Shown here piece by piece: positions 1 to 7,119 of a DNA stretch of 31,022 nucleotides. The stretch spans positions 1 to 31,022 of the forward strand of contig JBGPIK010000027.1 in NCBI GenBank assembly GCA_041484845.1, read 5' to 3'. The notes under the pieces are model-generated. The model was not told the origin of the DNA. It worked only from the letters and a program-made list of their open reading frames with translations, and searched no databases. The stretch comes from JBGPIK01 sp041484845 (GTDB lineage: Bacteria; Desulfobacterota; Binatia; UBA9968). The number at the start of each line of letters is the position of its first letter. Within the stretch, counting starts at the first letter, position 1. A program made the translations under genes and the position numbers.

Positions 1-1166
1 ATGCCGGGCCCGCGAGCGGCCAACTCGCCGTCTTTTCCCGGCGGCAACGCTTGGCCCTGGTCGTCGAGAATTCTGAATTCATCTTGGGGACAGATGGGCT
101 TGCCGACGGTGCCGCAAGCCGTTTTTGGATCGTCGCCGAGCCGGGTCCGGCAAAGCGGCCCTTCGCTCATGCCGAATTCGCTGATGGTGGTACACTGAAA
201 TTTTTGGCGGACGCGTTCGATGAGATCGGGCGTCGCCGGTTCGCCGCCGGCGGAAATTTTCCGGAGCGAATGCAAATCGTAATTATTGATTCCATCGAAC
301 TCTAAAATCCTCTTAAGCAAGCTTGGCACCGTCGGCAAGTACGAAACGTGTTCCGCCTCGATGGCGTGACAAATGTCCTCGGGCCGCGTCGAGTCCAGTA
401 GCACGATGGGGTAACCGATCAACGCGGCCCCCACGACGTTCAGCAGGGCGAGATTATGTCCCACAGGAACGGCGATCAGGCATACATCGTCGGCCGTCAT
501 TTCTCCGGCCTCATGGAGAAATTTAACATTACAGAGGTAATCCTCGTGCGTGCGCGGAATTGCTTTGGGTAACGCCGTCGTGCCGCCGGAAGGAAGGATG
601 TGAGCGATGTCGCCGGGTTGCGGGCCGCACGGGGCAATTTGAGCCTTAGCGTCTCCATTCGCTACGCTTGCCATAATCTCTTCCAGGCTTGCGGAAAAAT
701 TCTCGTCGGGATGCTCCGCCCGCACCGAAATGACATTCCGCAGGTGCGGATTGCCTTCTCTCACGGCCTTGATGCATGGGGTGTAGTCTCTGCTCCGATA
801 TAGTTGCGGGATGATCCAGGCCGTTGCGTTCGTCAAGCGACAGAGATGGCTGACCTCCACTCGGCCATAACCGGAGATCAGCAAGACCGGAACTGCGCCA
901 ATTTTTTGTAAAGCGAAATAGGAGTAGATGAACTCACACCAGTTCGGCAGCTGAAGCAAGACCGTGTCGCCTTTTTTGATGCCTAAGGCAAGCAAACCGG
1001 CGGCGAGGCGATTGACGCACGCCCCGAGTTCAGCGCCTGTGAGACGAACGCTCCCGGCCACTAGAGCTACTTTCGCGGCATCCGACACGGCTGCCCGGCC
1101 GATAAGCTCCCCGATCGTCATGCCCATGCGAGTCTGAGGTGCGGCAGGAGTTTGCGTCTCTGTCAC
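1..1166 (-). CDS. EntE-like aryl/acyl-AMP (CoA) ligase, 3' end cut by window edge
   Basis: Reading leftward, a continuous frame of about 388 codons runs off the window at base 1, so the C-terminal part is missing. It belongs to the ANL adenylate-forming superfamily, which activates a carboxylic acid with ATP to an acyl-AMP and then usually to a CoA thioester. The phosphate-binding loop LPSGGTTALPKAIPRTH lies near residues 191-207 and closely resembles 2,3-dihydroxybenzoate-AMP ligases (EntE/DhbE). A later FGMSEG segment fits the adenine-binding motif. The start is uncertain: GTG at 1166 is the first plausible start after an in-frame stop, and ATG at 1127 is the alternative. Either gives an N-terminus about 30 residues shorter than EntE. 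No siderophore genes are near. Its position 88 bp after a flavin oxidoreductase, and divergent from a molybdenum hydroxylase, suggests catabolism of an aromatic or similar acid. The substrate is unknown. Confidence 0.85.
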   Translation of the reverse strand, partial: MTETQTPAAPQTRMGMTIGELIGRAAVSDAAKVALVAGSVRLTGAELGACVNRLAAGLLALGIKKGDTVLLQLPNWCEFIYSYFALQKIGAVPVLLISGYGRVEVSHLCRLTNATAWIIPQLYRSRDYTPCIKAVREGNPHLRNVISVRAEHPDENFSASLEEIMASVANGDAKAQIAPCGPQPGDIAHILPSGGTTALPKAIPRTHEDYLCNVKFLHEAGEMTADDVCLIAVPVGHNLALLNVVGAALIGYPIVLLDSTRPEDICHAIEAEHVSYLPTVPSLLKRILEFDGINNYDLHSLRKISAGGEPATPDLIERVRQKFQCTTISEFGMSEGPLCRTRLGDDPKTACGTVGKPICPQDEFRILDDQGQALPPGKDGELAARGPG

Positions 1167-1254
1167 GGTTGCTCTTATAGATCCCGCGAGTGACGCGGAT
1201 TTTCACATGACTCAATCACGAAATCCACGGGATCTTTCGGCGCCTTGGCGGCGA

Positions 1255-2442
1255 TTATAAACTCACGTCGTCAGGTAGCTCCGAGGGCCGCGCAATTGCC
1301 GATTGAAACGGATCAGGCGCTACGATCAGCCCTTCAGGCCATCGCGAACAGGTTACTTTTTCATATCTTGAGTCGGCTTCGAGACACCAGTTGCACGAAG
1401 TGCAGCGCACGATGTCCTTTGATTTTCCCTCTCTGGCTTTGTTCGGCCAGTCCGGATCGCAGAGCAAAGGACGGCAGAGCCCGATCAGGTCGGCCTTCCC
1501 TTGTGCCAAAACGCGCTCAGCTTCATGCGGCGTGCGAATTTTTCCCGCCGCAACGATCGGGATGTTAAAGCCTCCGTCCCGAACGTGCTCCCGGATTGCC
1601 TGGGACAGATAAACGTGCGTCATATCGGGAAACCACCACCAGGGGCTCATGCGATGGCCGCTGTAGCCGGACATCGGGTCGGGGGGCGTATTAGGGGCAG
1701 GGACCGCCGCATCTTCGAAGCGGCTTCCCGCCGAGACGCTGATGTAATCCACGCCGAATCGCGCTAGTCGTCGCGCCACTCGCGTGCTCTGGAGCAAGGT
1801 ACTACCTTCGGCCGTGAAATCCTCACCGTTAATGCGAACACCGACGGGAAAGTCATTACCGACCGTCTCCCGCACCGCCTCGTAAACCTGGATCGGCAGC
1901 CGCATACGGTTTGCTAATTTACCGCCGTAAGCATCAGTTCGCCGATTCGACCGGGAAATGAATGAGGCCAAGGTGTACGCATGTGCCATGTGGATTTCGA
2001 TGAAATCAAACCCGGCTGCGAGCACCCGTTTAGCGGCGTTAGCATGCTGCTCAATGATCAGAGGCAGCTCTTCGGGTTTGAAATCTTCGACCTTTTGGCG
2101 CCACCCGCTGCGGGCGATTTTGAGAAAGTGCATGATCTGGATGCCGATTTTTGTTTCGGAGTTCGCACTGCGGATGGTATCCACCAGACTTCTTAATCCG
2201 TCCGTGAAAGAGTCGTCGCTGATGCGCAAATTGTATGTGCTTCGCGACGGTAAAACGACCGCCGCTTCAACCACGAGGGTGCCCACACCTCCCTTAGCTT
2301 CCCGCTGGTAGCGTTGCTTGAGCGCGTCGGTGACCAGCCCGTCTTCAGTAGCCAATCCCGAAACCATCGAGGTGCGCATGATACGGTTGGAAGCCGTGAC
2401 CTTTCCCATTGTTATGGGAGAAAAAAGATTTTCGTACGGCAT
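1255..2442 (-). CDS. NADH:flavin oxidoreductase (old yellow enzyme family) with Fe-S cysteine motif
   Basis: This 395-residue protein is the FMN-binding TIM-barrel of the old yellow enzyme/2,4-dienoyl-CoA reductase family. It opens with PYENLFSPITMGKVTASNRI, has the active-site stretch HMAHAYTLASFIS, and continues with the NRRTDAYGG signature near residue 180. Near the C-terminus, CTSCNWC followed by a fourth Cys after 11 residues resembles the 4Fe-4S ligands of dienoyl-CoA reductases. The C-terminal Rossmann FAD/NAD domains of those enzymes are absent, so electrons must come from a partner or directly from NAD(P)H. I chose the ATG at 2442 because GAGGAGG lies just upstream. A longer frame to 2481 has no such site. 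It is probably co-transcribed with the ligase downstream. The substrate is unknown; enoate or enoyl-CoA reduction is a family-based guess. Confidence 0.88.
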   Translation of the reverse strand: MPYENLFSPITMGKVTASNRIMRTSMVSGLATEDGLVTDALKQRYQREAKGGVGTLVVEAAVVLPSRSTYNLRISDDSFTDGLRSLVDTIRSANSETKIGIQIMHFLKIARSGWRQKVEDFKPEELPLIIEQHANAAKRVLAAGFDFIEIHMAHAYTLASFISRSNRRTDAYGGKLANRMRLPIQVYEAVRETVGNDFPVGVRINGEDFTAEGSTLLQSTRVARRLARFGVDYISVSAGSRFEDAAVPAPNTPPDPMSGYSGHRMSPWWWFPDMTHVYLSQAIREHVRDGGFNIPIVAAGKIRTPHEAERVLAQGKADLIGLCRPLLCDPDWPNKAREGKSKDIVRCTSCNWCLEADSRYEKVTCSRWPEGLIVAPDPFQSAIARPSELPDDVSL

Positions 2443-2479
2443 TCTCTTTGCCTCCTCTTCAATCCGGCTGGTCGAAAGC

Positions 2480-2495
2480 AATGGATATATCCATT
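2480..2495. promoter_or_regulatory. Perfect 16-bp palindrome, candidate operator
   Basis: AATGGATATATCCATT is its own reverse complement. It lies 37 bp upstream of the oxidoreductase start, where a repressor or activator dimer could control the leftward pair. No regulator gene is present in the window to assign to it. Confidence 0.45.
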
Positions 2496-2726
2496 TCTGA
2501 GCGGGTTTAGATTCTTATCGATGCAACTGAATAGCGAGAGTTTTCCCAGATCCAAAGAAGGCCTCGGGCGTCTCTCTTGCGCTATTCTGCCTTTATCGCT
2601 TGCGAAAAACCGTTGCTTCCTTATCGAAAGTTAAAAGCCCTTGATCTTATTAGCAACTTTCTTGCCTCTTCTGGGCCTGTAGATTACCTTGCAACGGCGC
2701 GAGGTTGGTTTTGGCTGCGCGACACG

Positions 2727-2742
2727 TGGCATGGAACTTGCC
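2727..2742 (+). promoter_or_regulatory. Sigma-54 (RpoN) type promoter for the molybdenum hydroxylase operon
   Basis: TGGCATG, four bases, then TTGC matches the sigma-54 consensus TGGCACG-N4-TTGCW with GG and GC at the correct spacing. Transcription would start near 2753, giving a leader of about 36 bases that includes the strong AAGGAGG ribosome site before the ATG at 2789. Upstream DNA of over 200 bp leaves room for an enhancer-binding activator. This is a prediction from the motif and its position. Confidence 0.6.
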
Positions 2743-2788
2743 GATAATCCTCTCCTTATCTCGTTGTGGAAGTAATAAGGAGGTCAAT

Positions 2789-5065
2789 ATGTCCGAGTTT
2801 TACGCAGTGGGAAAATCCGTGCCCCGCATCGATGCCTTGAGCAAAGTAACAGGGGAAGCGATCTACACTGCGGACGTGATCCTGCCGGGAATGCTTTATG
2901 GTTTGGCAAAACGCTCTCCCCATCCGCACGCTCGCATCGTTCGTATAAACACGCGCCGCGCCGAAGCCCTTGCCGGCGTCAGAGCCGTCATCACTGCTAA
3001 CGATGTCTCCGACATCTTGATCGGCTTAAAGCTGAGAGACCTGCCGTTACTCGCCAGAAACGAGGTGCGCTTCGCCGGCGAGAAAGTGGCAGCCGTCGCG
3101 GCGGTAGATGAAGAGACCGCGCGCGAAGCCCTCGAGCTGATCGATGTCGAATACGAAGTACTGCCGGCGTTGATTGATGTAAACGAGGCGATGCGGGAAG
3201 GGGCCGCTCTTGTCCATGAGAACCTGCACGCCTATTCCGGCCTGCCTTCCCCGGTGAAGAAGACGAACGTCTTTTTTCATGAAACGTTCACCAAGGGCGA
3301 CGCTGCCAACGGATTTTTCCAGGCGGATTTCATCCTTGAGCACACATTTACGACGCCGATCGTCCACCAGGGCTACATGGAAACACATGCGGCCTTGGTC
3401 GATGTCGCACCGGACGGTGCGGTGACGGTCTGGAGTTCCGACAAGGTGCCCTTTCGAGTGCGCAGTCTAATGGCGGAAATCATCGGTTTGCCAATCACCC
3501 GGGTGCGCGTCATCCCGAGTTTCGTCGGAGGTGATTTCGGCGGTAAAGGAATGATCTTCGATGAGCCGCTTTGCTATTATCTGGCGCTCAAGGCGGGGCG
3601 TCCGGTCAAAATGGTGATGAGCCGGCAAGAGGAGTTTTTGGCCGCCAGCCCGCGTCATGCAAGTATCATCCGACTCAAAGCGGGAGTTAAGCAATCAGGG
3701 GAACTCGTCGCATGGGAGGGGAGCGCGCTTTTCGATTCTGGCGCCTACGCGGGATATAAGCCGCAGATCGGGTTGGGCGGGACGAAAAAATTGGGGGGAA
3801 CCTATCGCATCCCCCACGTGCGCATCGACGGTTATTACGTTTATACGCACACGCTTCCGTGCGGACATTGCCGCGCCCCGGGCGATCCGCAGGCTTCCTT
3901 CGCGGTCGAGTCCTTTATGGACATGATCGCCGCCCGCTTAAAGCTCGACCCGTACCGCTTTCGCTGGATGAACTCACTTGACGATGGAGATCTCTCACCC
4001 ACGGGAGAACCGTGGCGGGGCATTAACATCAAAGAAACTATGAAAGCCGCCGTGGAGGCGAGTGCTTGGGGAAAGCCGAAACCGAATTCCCACTACGGTT
4101 TCGGCATCGCCTGCGCCGAACGGCCCACCGGGACTGGGGAATCGAGCGCTGTGGTGATCGTGAACGGCGACGGCAGCGTGAATATTATATCCGGAGCATC
4201 GGATCCCGGAACCGGCGCACGCACGGTTCTCTGCCAGATTGTGGCCGAAGTGCTCAAGGTTCCGATGGAGCGGATTACGATCAATTTGGTGGATACGGAT
4301 TCGGCGCCGTATGATCAGGGCGCCGGCGGAGGAAGAACGACTTTCGTCGCCGGGCAAGCGGCGTCGCGCGCCGCTCTTCAGGTGAAAAAGGAGCTTGTGG
4401 CAAGTGCGGCAAAACTCTTGGATTGCTCCGCCGAAGCGGCCCAGGAGTCGATCGATGTCGCCGATGGAACTCTTTTCTTGAAAAGCGATCCGGCCAAGAA
4501 GGTCTCCTATAGCCAGGCGGTGAGAGCAGTTAAGAAGTCTCAAATCATGGCCGAAGAAGTTTTCGCCTCTAGCGAAATGGACGATACGTGCTTCACTACC
4601 CATATTGCCGAAGTGCAAGTGGACCCGGAGCGCGGCTATGTCGAAGTTAAGCGGATCACTGCTGCCCACGACATCGGCTTTGCCATTAATCCCGCGGCCG
4701 CCGAGGGCCAAATTGAAGGCGGTATTGTGCAGGGAGTGGGATTTGCGCTGCTCGAAGAGACGCAGCGAGTCGACGGCAAAGTGGCGAACCCTACCTTAGC
4801 CGATTACAAGCTGTGTACGTCGCGCGATGCGCCTGAGATCGTTACTTTGTTGATCGAAGGCTCGCCCGGAGCAGGTCCCTATAACGCAAAGTCGATCGGC
4901 GAGTTACCCACTTGTCCGGTCGCCCCAGCGGTAGCCAATGCCATTTTCGACGCTATCGGAGTGCGCATCACAGATCTGCCAATCACCGGGGAAAAAATTA
5001 TCAAAGCGCTGAAGGAGTCAGGATCTGCGCATGGCGCGGCTGTGACTTCAGAGAAAGGAGTCTGA
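2789..5065 (+). CDS. Xanthine dehydrogenase-family molybdopterin-binding (large) subunit
   Basis: This 758-residue protein is the molybdenum cofactor subunit of a three-subunit hydroxylase in the xanthine oxidase/CO dehydrogenase/4-hydroxybenzoyl-CoA reductase family. The N-terminal a/b hammerhead begins VGKSVPRIDALSKVTGEAIY. The Mo-cofactor loop GGDFGGKG, the CRAPGDPQ segment carrying the family arginine, and the C-terminal KSIGELPTCPVAP with the catalytic glutamate are all visible. The start is the ATG at 2789, preceded by AAGGAGG; an upstream in-frame start at 2705 has no such site. The next gene follows after 2 bp. One oddity is Lys219 in the segment WSSDKVPF, where relatives usually have Gln (STQ-PF). 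The substrate cannot be read from the sequence; aromatic or N-heteroaromatic compounds or CoA esters are typical for the family. Confidence 0.93.
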   Translation: MSEFYAVGKSVPRIDALSKVTGEAIYTADVILPGMLYGLAKRSPHPHARIVRINTRRAEALAGVRAVITANDVSDILIGLKLRDLPLLARNEVRFAGEKVAAVAAVDEETAREALELIDVEYEVLPALIDVNEAMREGAALVHENLHAYSGLPSPVKKTNVFFHETFTKGDAANGFFQADFILEHTFTTPIVHQGYMETHAALVDVAPDGAVTVWSSDKVPFRVRSLMAEIIGLPITRVRVIPSFVGGDFGGKGMIFDEPLCYYLALKAGRPVKMVMSRQEEFLAASPRHASIIRLKAGVKQSGELVAWEGSALFDSGAYAGYKPQIGLGGTKKLGGTYRIPHVRIDGYYVYTHTLPCGHCRAPGDPQASFAVESFMDMIAARLKLDPYRFRWMNSLDDGDLSPTGEPWRGINIKETMKAAVEASAWGKPKPNSHYGFGIACAERPTGTGESSAVVIVNGDGSVNIISGASDPGTGARTVLCQIVAEVLKVPMERITINLVDTDSAPYDQGAGGGRTTFVAGQAASRAALQVKKELVASAAKLLDCSAEAAQESIDVADGTLFLKSDPAKKVSYSQAVRAVKKSQIMAEEVFASSEMDDTCFTTHIAEVQVDPERGYVEVKRITAAHDIGFAINPAAAEGQIEGGIVQGVGFALLEETQRVDGKVANPTLADYKLCTSRDAPEIVTLLIEGSPGAGPYNAKSIGELPTCPVAPAVANAIFDAIGVRITDLPITGEKIIKALKESGSAHGAAVTSEKGV

Positions 5066-5067
5066 AC

Positions 5068-5955
5068 ATGAGATTTGAATTGTTGCAGCCCCGCAGTTTG
5101 ACCGAAGCGCTGGAAATGAAGCGCGATTACGGAGAAAAGGTCAAAGTGCTCGCCGGCGGAACTGATCTTTTGGTCCTGTTAAAGGAACGAAAAATAAGAA
5201 CAGACGCGGTCATGAGTCTGCACAACCTGCGTGAGTTGGATTTTATCCGTGCGGAGCGACAGGGCGTTACGTTGGGTGCCCTCGTAAGCCACAATGCCGC
5301 CGCCACCTCCTCGATCGTGCGCCAGAAATTTCCGGATCTGGCAGAAGCCTGCGCGCAAGTGGGAGCTACGCAAATCCAGAATCTGGGTACCATCGGCGGC
5401 AATCTCTGCAACGCCTCCCCTGCCGCGGACACGGCGCCGCCATTGCTTCTCATGGACGCGCAGCTTACGCTTGCCAGCACGCGCGGGGAGAGACGCATCG
5501 CCATTCATGATTTTTTTCTCGGACCGCGCCAGACGGTGCTCCAGGCGGACGAAATATTGAAGGAGATCTTCATTCCGCGAATCACCGGTCGGCGAGGCGC
5601 GACTTATCTCAAACTGGGGCGGCGCCAGGCGATGGAAATCGCGATTGTCGGACTAGGGGTTGCGATTCATCTCAATGGCTCGGACCAGGTGGTCTCCGAA
5701 TGCCGGGTTGCTATGGGTTCCGTCGCCCCAACCGTCGTGCGCGCCCGCGGCGCGGAAGCGATCCTGCGCGACCGAGCAATCACCAATGATCTGGTCGATG
5801 AGGTTGCGGCGGTAGCTGCTGAGGCCGCCCGGCCTATCTCCGATGTCAGGGCCAGCGCCCAGTACCGCCTGGACATGATTCGGGTTCTTTGCCGCCAGGC
5901 AACTCATGCGGCCCTTGCAAGGGCCAGGCAACAAAATGCGGAGGGTTTGTCGTGA
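5068..5955 (+). CDS. FAD-binding (medium) subunit of the molybdenum hydroxylase
   Basis: This 295-residue protein transfers electrons between the 2Fe-2S subunit and the external acceptor through FAD. The VLAGGTDLLVLLKERK motif near residue 30 and NLGTIGGNLCNASPAADTAP near residue 110 are the two FAD-binding signatures of CoxM/HcrB-like subunits. The ATG at 5068 follows AAAGGAG and lies 2 bp after the large subunit. The protein lacks the roughly 40-residue cysteine-containing insertion that carries the extra 4Fe-4S cluster in true 4-hydroxybenzoyl-CoA reductase beta subunits, so this is more likely an ordinary hydroxylase. Its stop overlaps the next start. Confidence 0.92.
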   Translation: MRFELLQPRSLTEALEMKRDYGEKVKVLAGGTDLLVLLKERKIRTDAVMSLHNLRELDFIRAERQGVTLGALVSHNAAATSSIVRQKFPDLAEACAQVGATQIQNLGTIGGNLCNASPAADTAPPLLLMDAQLTLASTRGERRIAIHDFFLGPRQTVLQADEILKEIFIPRITGRRGATYLKLGRRQAMEIAIVGLGVAIHLNGSDQVVSECRVAMGSVAPTVVRARGAEAILRDRAITNDLVDEVAAVAAEAARPISDVRASAQYRLDMIRVLCRQATHAALARARQQNAEGLS

Positions 5956-6416
5956 AAATTCCAGTTAGGCTCAAAGTCAATGGCGAGAATTACGATATCG
6001 TCATCGCTCCTTACCGTACGCTTCTCGATGTGTTAAGGGAGGAATTGCGATTAACCGGGAGCAAAAAGGGGTGCGACGCGGGAGACTGTGGCGCCTGCAC
6101 GATACTGCTGGACGGAAAGCCGGTAAATTCTTGTCTCGTGCTTGCGGCGACGGTTCAGGACGCGGAAATTTTGACCATCGAAGGATTGGCCCCAAAGGGT
6201 AAGCTTCATCCGCTACAGCAAGCTTTTATAAACGAGGGCGCCGTCCAATGCGGTTTTTGCACTCCGGGAGTTTTGATGTCACTGAAAGCCCTTGTGGATC
6301 ATAATCCGACGCCGACTCCCGAAGACGTGAAAATAGCCATGGCTGGAAATCTCTGCCGCTGCACCGGCTACTCGAAGGTATTTAAGGCGGTCGCAGCGGC
6401 CACGCGCCAGCCCTAA
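5952..6416 (+). CDS. 2Fe-2S (small) subunit of the molybdenum hydroxylase
   Basis: This 154-residue protein carries two 2Fe-2S clusters. The plant ferredoxin-type cluster uses CDAGDCGACTILLDGKPVNSC (Cys near 41, 46, 49 and 61). The second uses CGFCTPG and CRCTGY in the C-terminal helical domain. The start is the GTG at 5952, which overlaps the preceding TGA as GTGA and has GGAGGG about 8 bases upstream; a longer in-frame TTG start at 5889 would overlap the FAD gene heavily. Tight overlaps argue for translational coupling and fixed stoichiometry. It is the last gene of this operon. Confidence 0.95.
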   Translation: MKIPVRLKVNGENYDIVIAPYRTLLDVLREELRLTGSKKGCDAGDCGACTILLDGKPVNSCLVLAATVQDAEILTIEGLAPKGKLHPLQQAFINEGAVQCGFCTPGVLMSLKALVDHNPTPTPEDVKIAMAGNLCRCTGYSKVFKAVAAATRQP

Positions 6417-6431
6417 CGCACAAACTTCGCT

Positions 6432-6480
6432 AAGGGCAAAGAGCATGGCGCAAAGCGTTCTACCCCGCTCTTTGCCCCTT
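6432..6480. terminator. Hairpin between convergent genes, built partly of 7-bp units
   Basis: AAGGGCAAAGAGC (6432-6444) pairs with GCTCTTTGCCCCTT (6467-6480) across a 22-base loop, giving a stem of about 13 bp with one bulged base. It sits between the ends of the 2Fe-2S subunit gene and the hexapeptide protein gene, as expected for a bidirectional terminator. The right arm continues as TTGCCCCTTGCCCTTGC, a period-7 pattern shared in style with other hairpins in this window. Confidence 0.6.
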
Positions 6481-6490
6481 GCCCTTGCAA

Positions 6491-7018
6491 TCAGCCGATG
6501 ATCTTGTAGTCTCCCGCAAGGTAGCTGCGGCACAGTCCAATATAGGTTTCAGAGCCCATCTGGATCCAATTCAATGCAGCTCCGCTGATTTCTTTTTTAA
6601 CTTTGGCCGGGCTGCCTGCGGCAAGGACTCGCGGCGGGATTTTCGTATGGGGGACCACGACGCTGCCCGCGGCGATGAGCGCCTCTTCGCCAATCTCGGT
6701 GTCTTCCAAGAGCGTAACATTCATGCCGATGATGGCGCCGCGCCGGATGAGCGGGCCTTCCATGATTGCGCCGTGGCCAATGGTGCAATCCTCTTCGATA
6801 ATCGTTGGCGCTTCGCCGGAGTGAATTACACAATTGTCCTGAACACTGGTGCGCGCGCCAACGATGATCGGATTAGCATTTTGATCCGATCGTATAACGG
6901 CTCCCCACCAGACGCTCGCTTCATCGCCGATGGTGACGTCGCCGATGATCACGGCCGTTGGCGCAATAAAAGCTGTGGGGGAAATATTTGGCCTTTTGCC
7001 TTTATACTCAATAATCAT
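6491..7018 (-). CDS. Gamma-carbonic anhydrase-like hexapeptide-repeat protein
   Basis: This 175-residue left-handed beta-helix protein is of the gamma-carbonic anhydrase/PaaY/YrdA type, usually a trimer with metal at subunit interfaces. Isoleucine/valine-rich hexapeptides run from about residue 12 to 135. The conserved Arg43, Asp45, Gln60 and Asp61 are present, as are the metal ligands His66 (VIH) and His82 (IGHGA). The third ligand, normally His in GHGAILHG, is Glu87 here (GHGAIMEG). I prefer the ATG at 7018, after GGAAGGAA, over an upstream start at 7084. Relatives of the PaaY type act as thioesterases or accessory proteins in CoA-linked catabolism, which would suit the neighbourhood, but the altered site makes carbonic anhydrase activity doubtful. 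Confidence 0.85.
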   Translation of the reverse strand: MIIEYKGKRPNISPTAFIAPTAVIIGDVTIGDEASVWWGAVIRSDQNANPIIVGARTSVQDNCVIHSGEAPTIIEEDCTIGHGAIMEGPLIRRGAIIGMNVTLLEDTEIGEEALIAAGSVVVPHTKIPPRVLAAGSPAKVKKEISGAALNWIQMGSETYIGLCRSYLAGDYKIIG

Positions 7019-7119
7019 TAAGCAGTTCCTTCCGTTCTTGCGCGCCTGAGGTTGTTGAAATTGAAATCGGCGCGAACGGGCCAATCGATGGCTAGGCGTC
7101 CGGCCGGTTCACCCAGCGA

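Larger units (their letters stand above)
2443..2788. other. Divergent intergenic region with predicted regulatory sites
   Basis: These 346 bases separate the leftward oxidoreductase-ligase pair from the rightward molybdenum hydroxylase operon. I see no credible gene in them. They contain a perfect 16-bp palindrome on the oxidoreductase side and a sigma-54-like promoter on the hydroxylase side, each listed separately. Three TTATCG words (near 2516, 2594 and 2617) are spaced through the middle and might be activator contacts, but this is weak. Confidence 0.6.

Noticed and set aside
1030..1215. 61-codon leftward frame at the start of the ligase
   Set aside because: It is out of frame with the ligase and has low-complexity Arg/Ser-rich content; the ligase frame with adenylation motifs explains the DNA.
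3995..4711. 238-codon leftward open frame inside the Mo subunit gene
   Set aside because: It is fully antisense to a clear molybdenum hydroxylase gene, has no recognisable domain and no ribosome site; long antisense frames are expected in GC-rich coding DNA.
5068..6416. 4-hydroxybenzoyl-CoA reductase (hcrBC) assignment
   Set aside because: The FAD subunit is too short and lacks the cysteine-bearing 4Fe-4S insertion, so the specific gene names were not used.
6479..7021. 180-codon rightward frame opposite the hexapeptide protein
   Set aside because: It is the antisense reading of a well-supported beta-helix protein gene with a good ribosome site.
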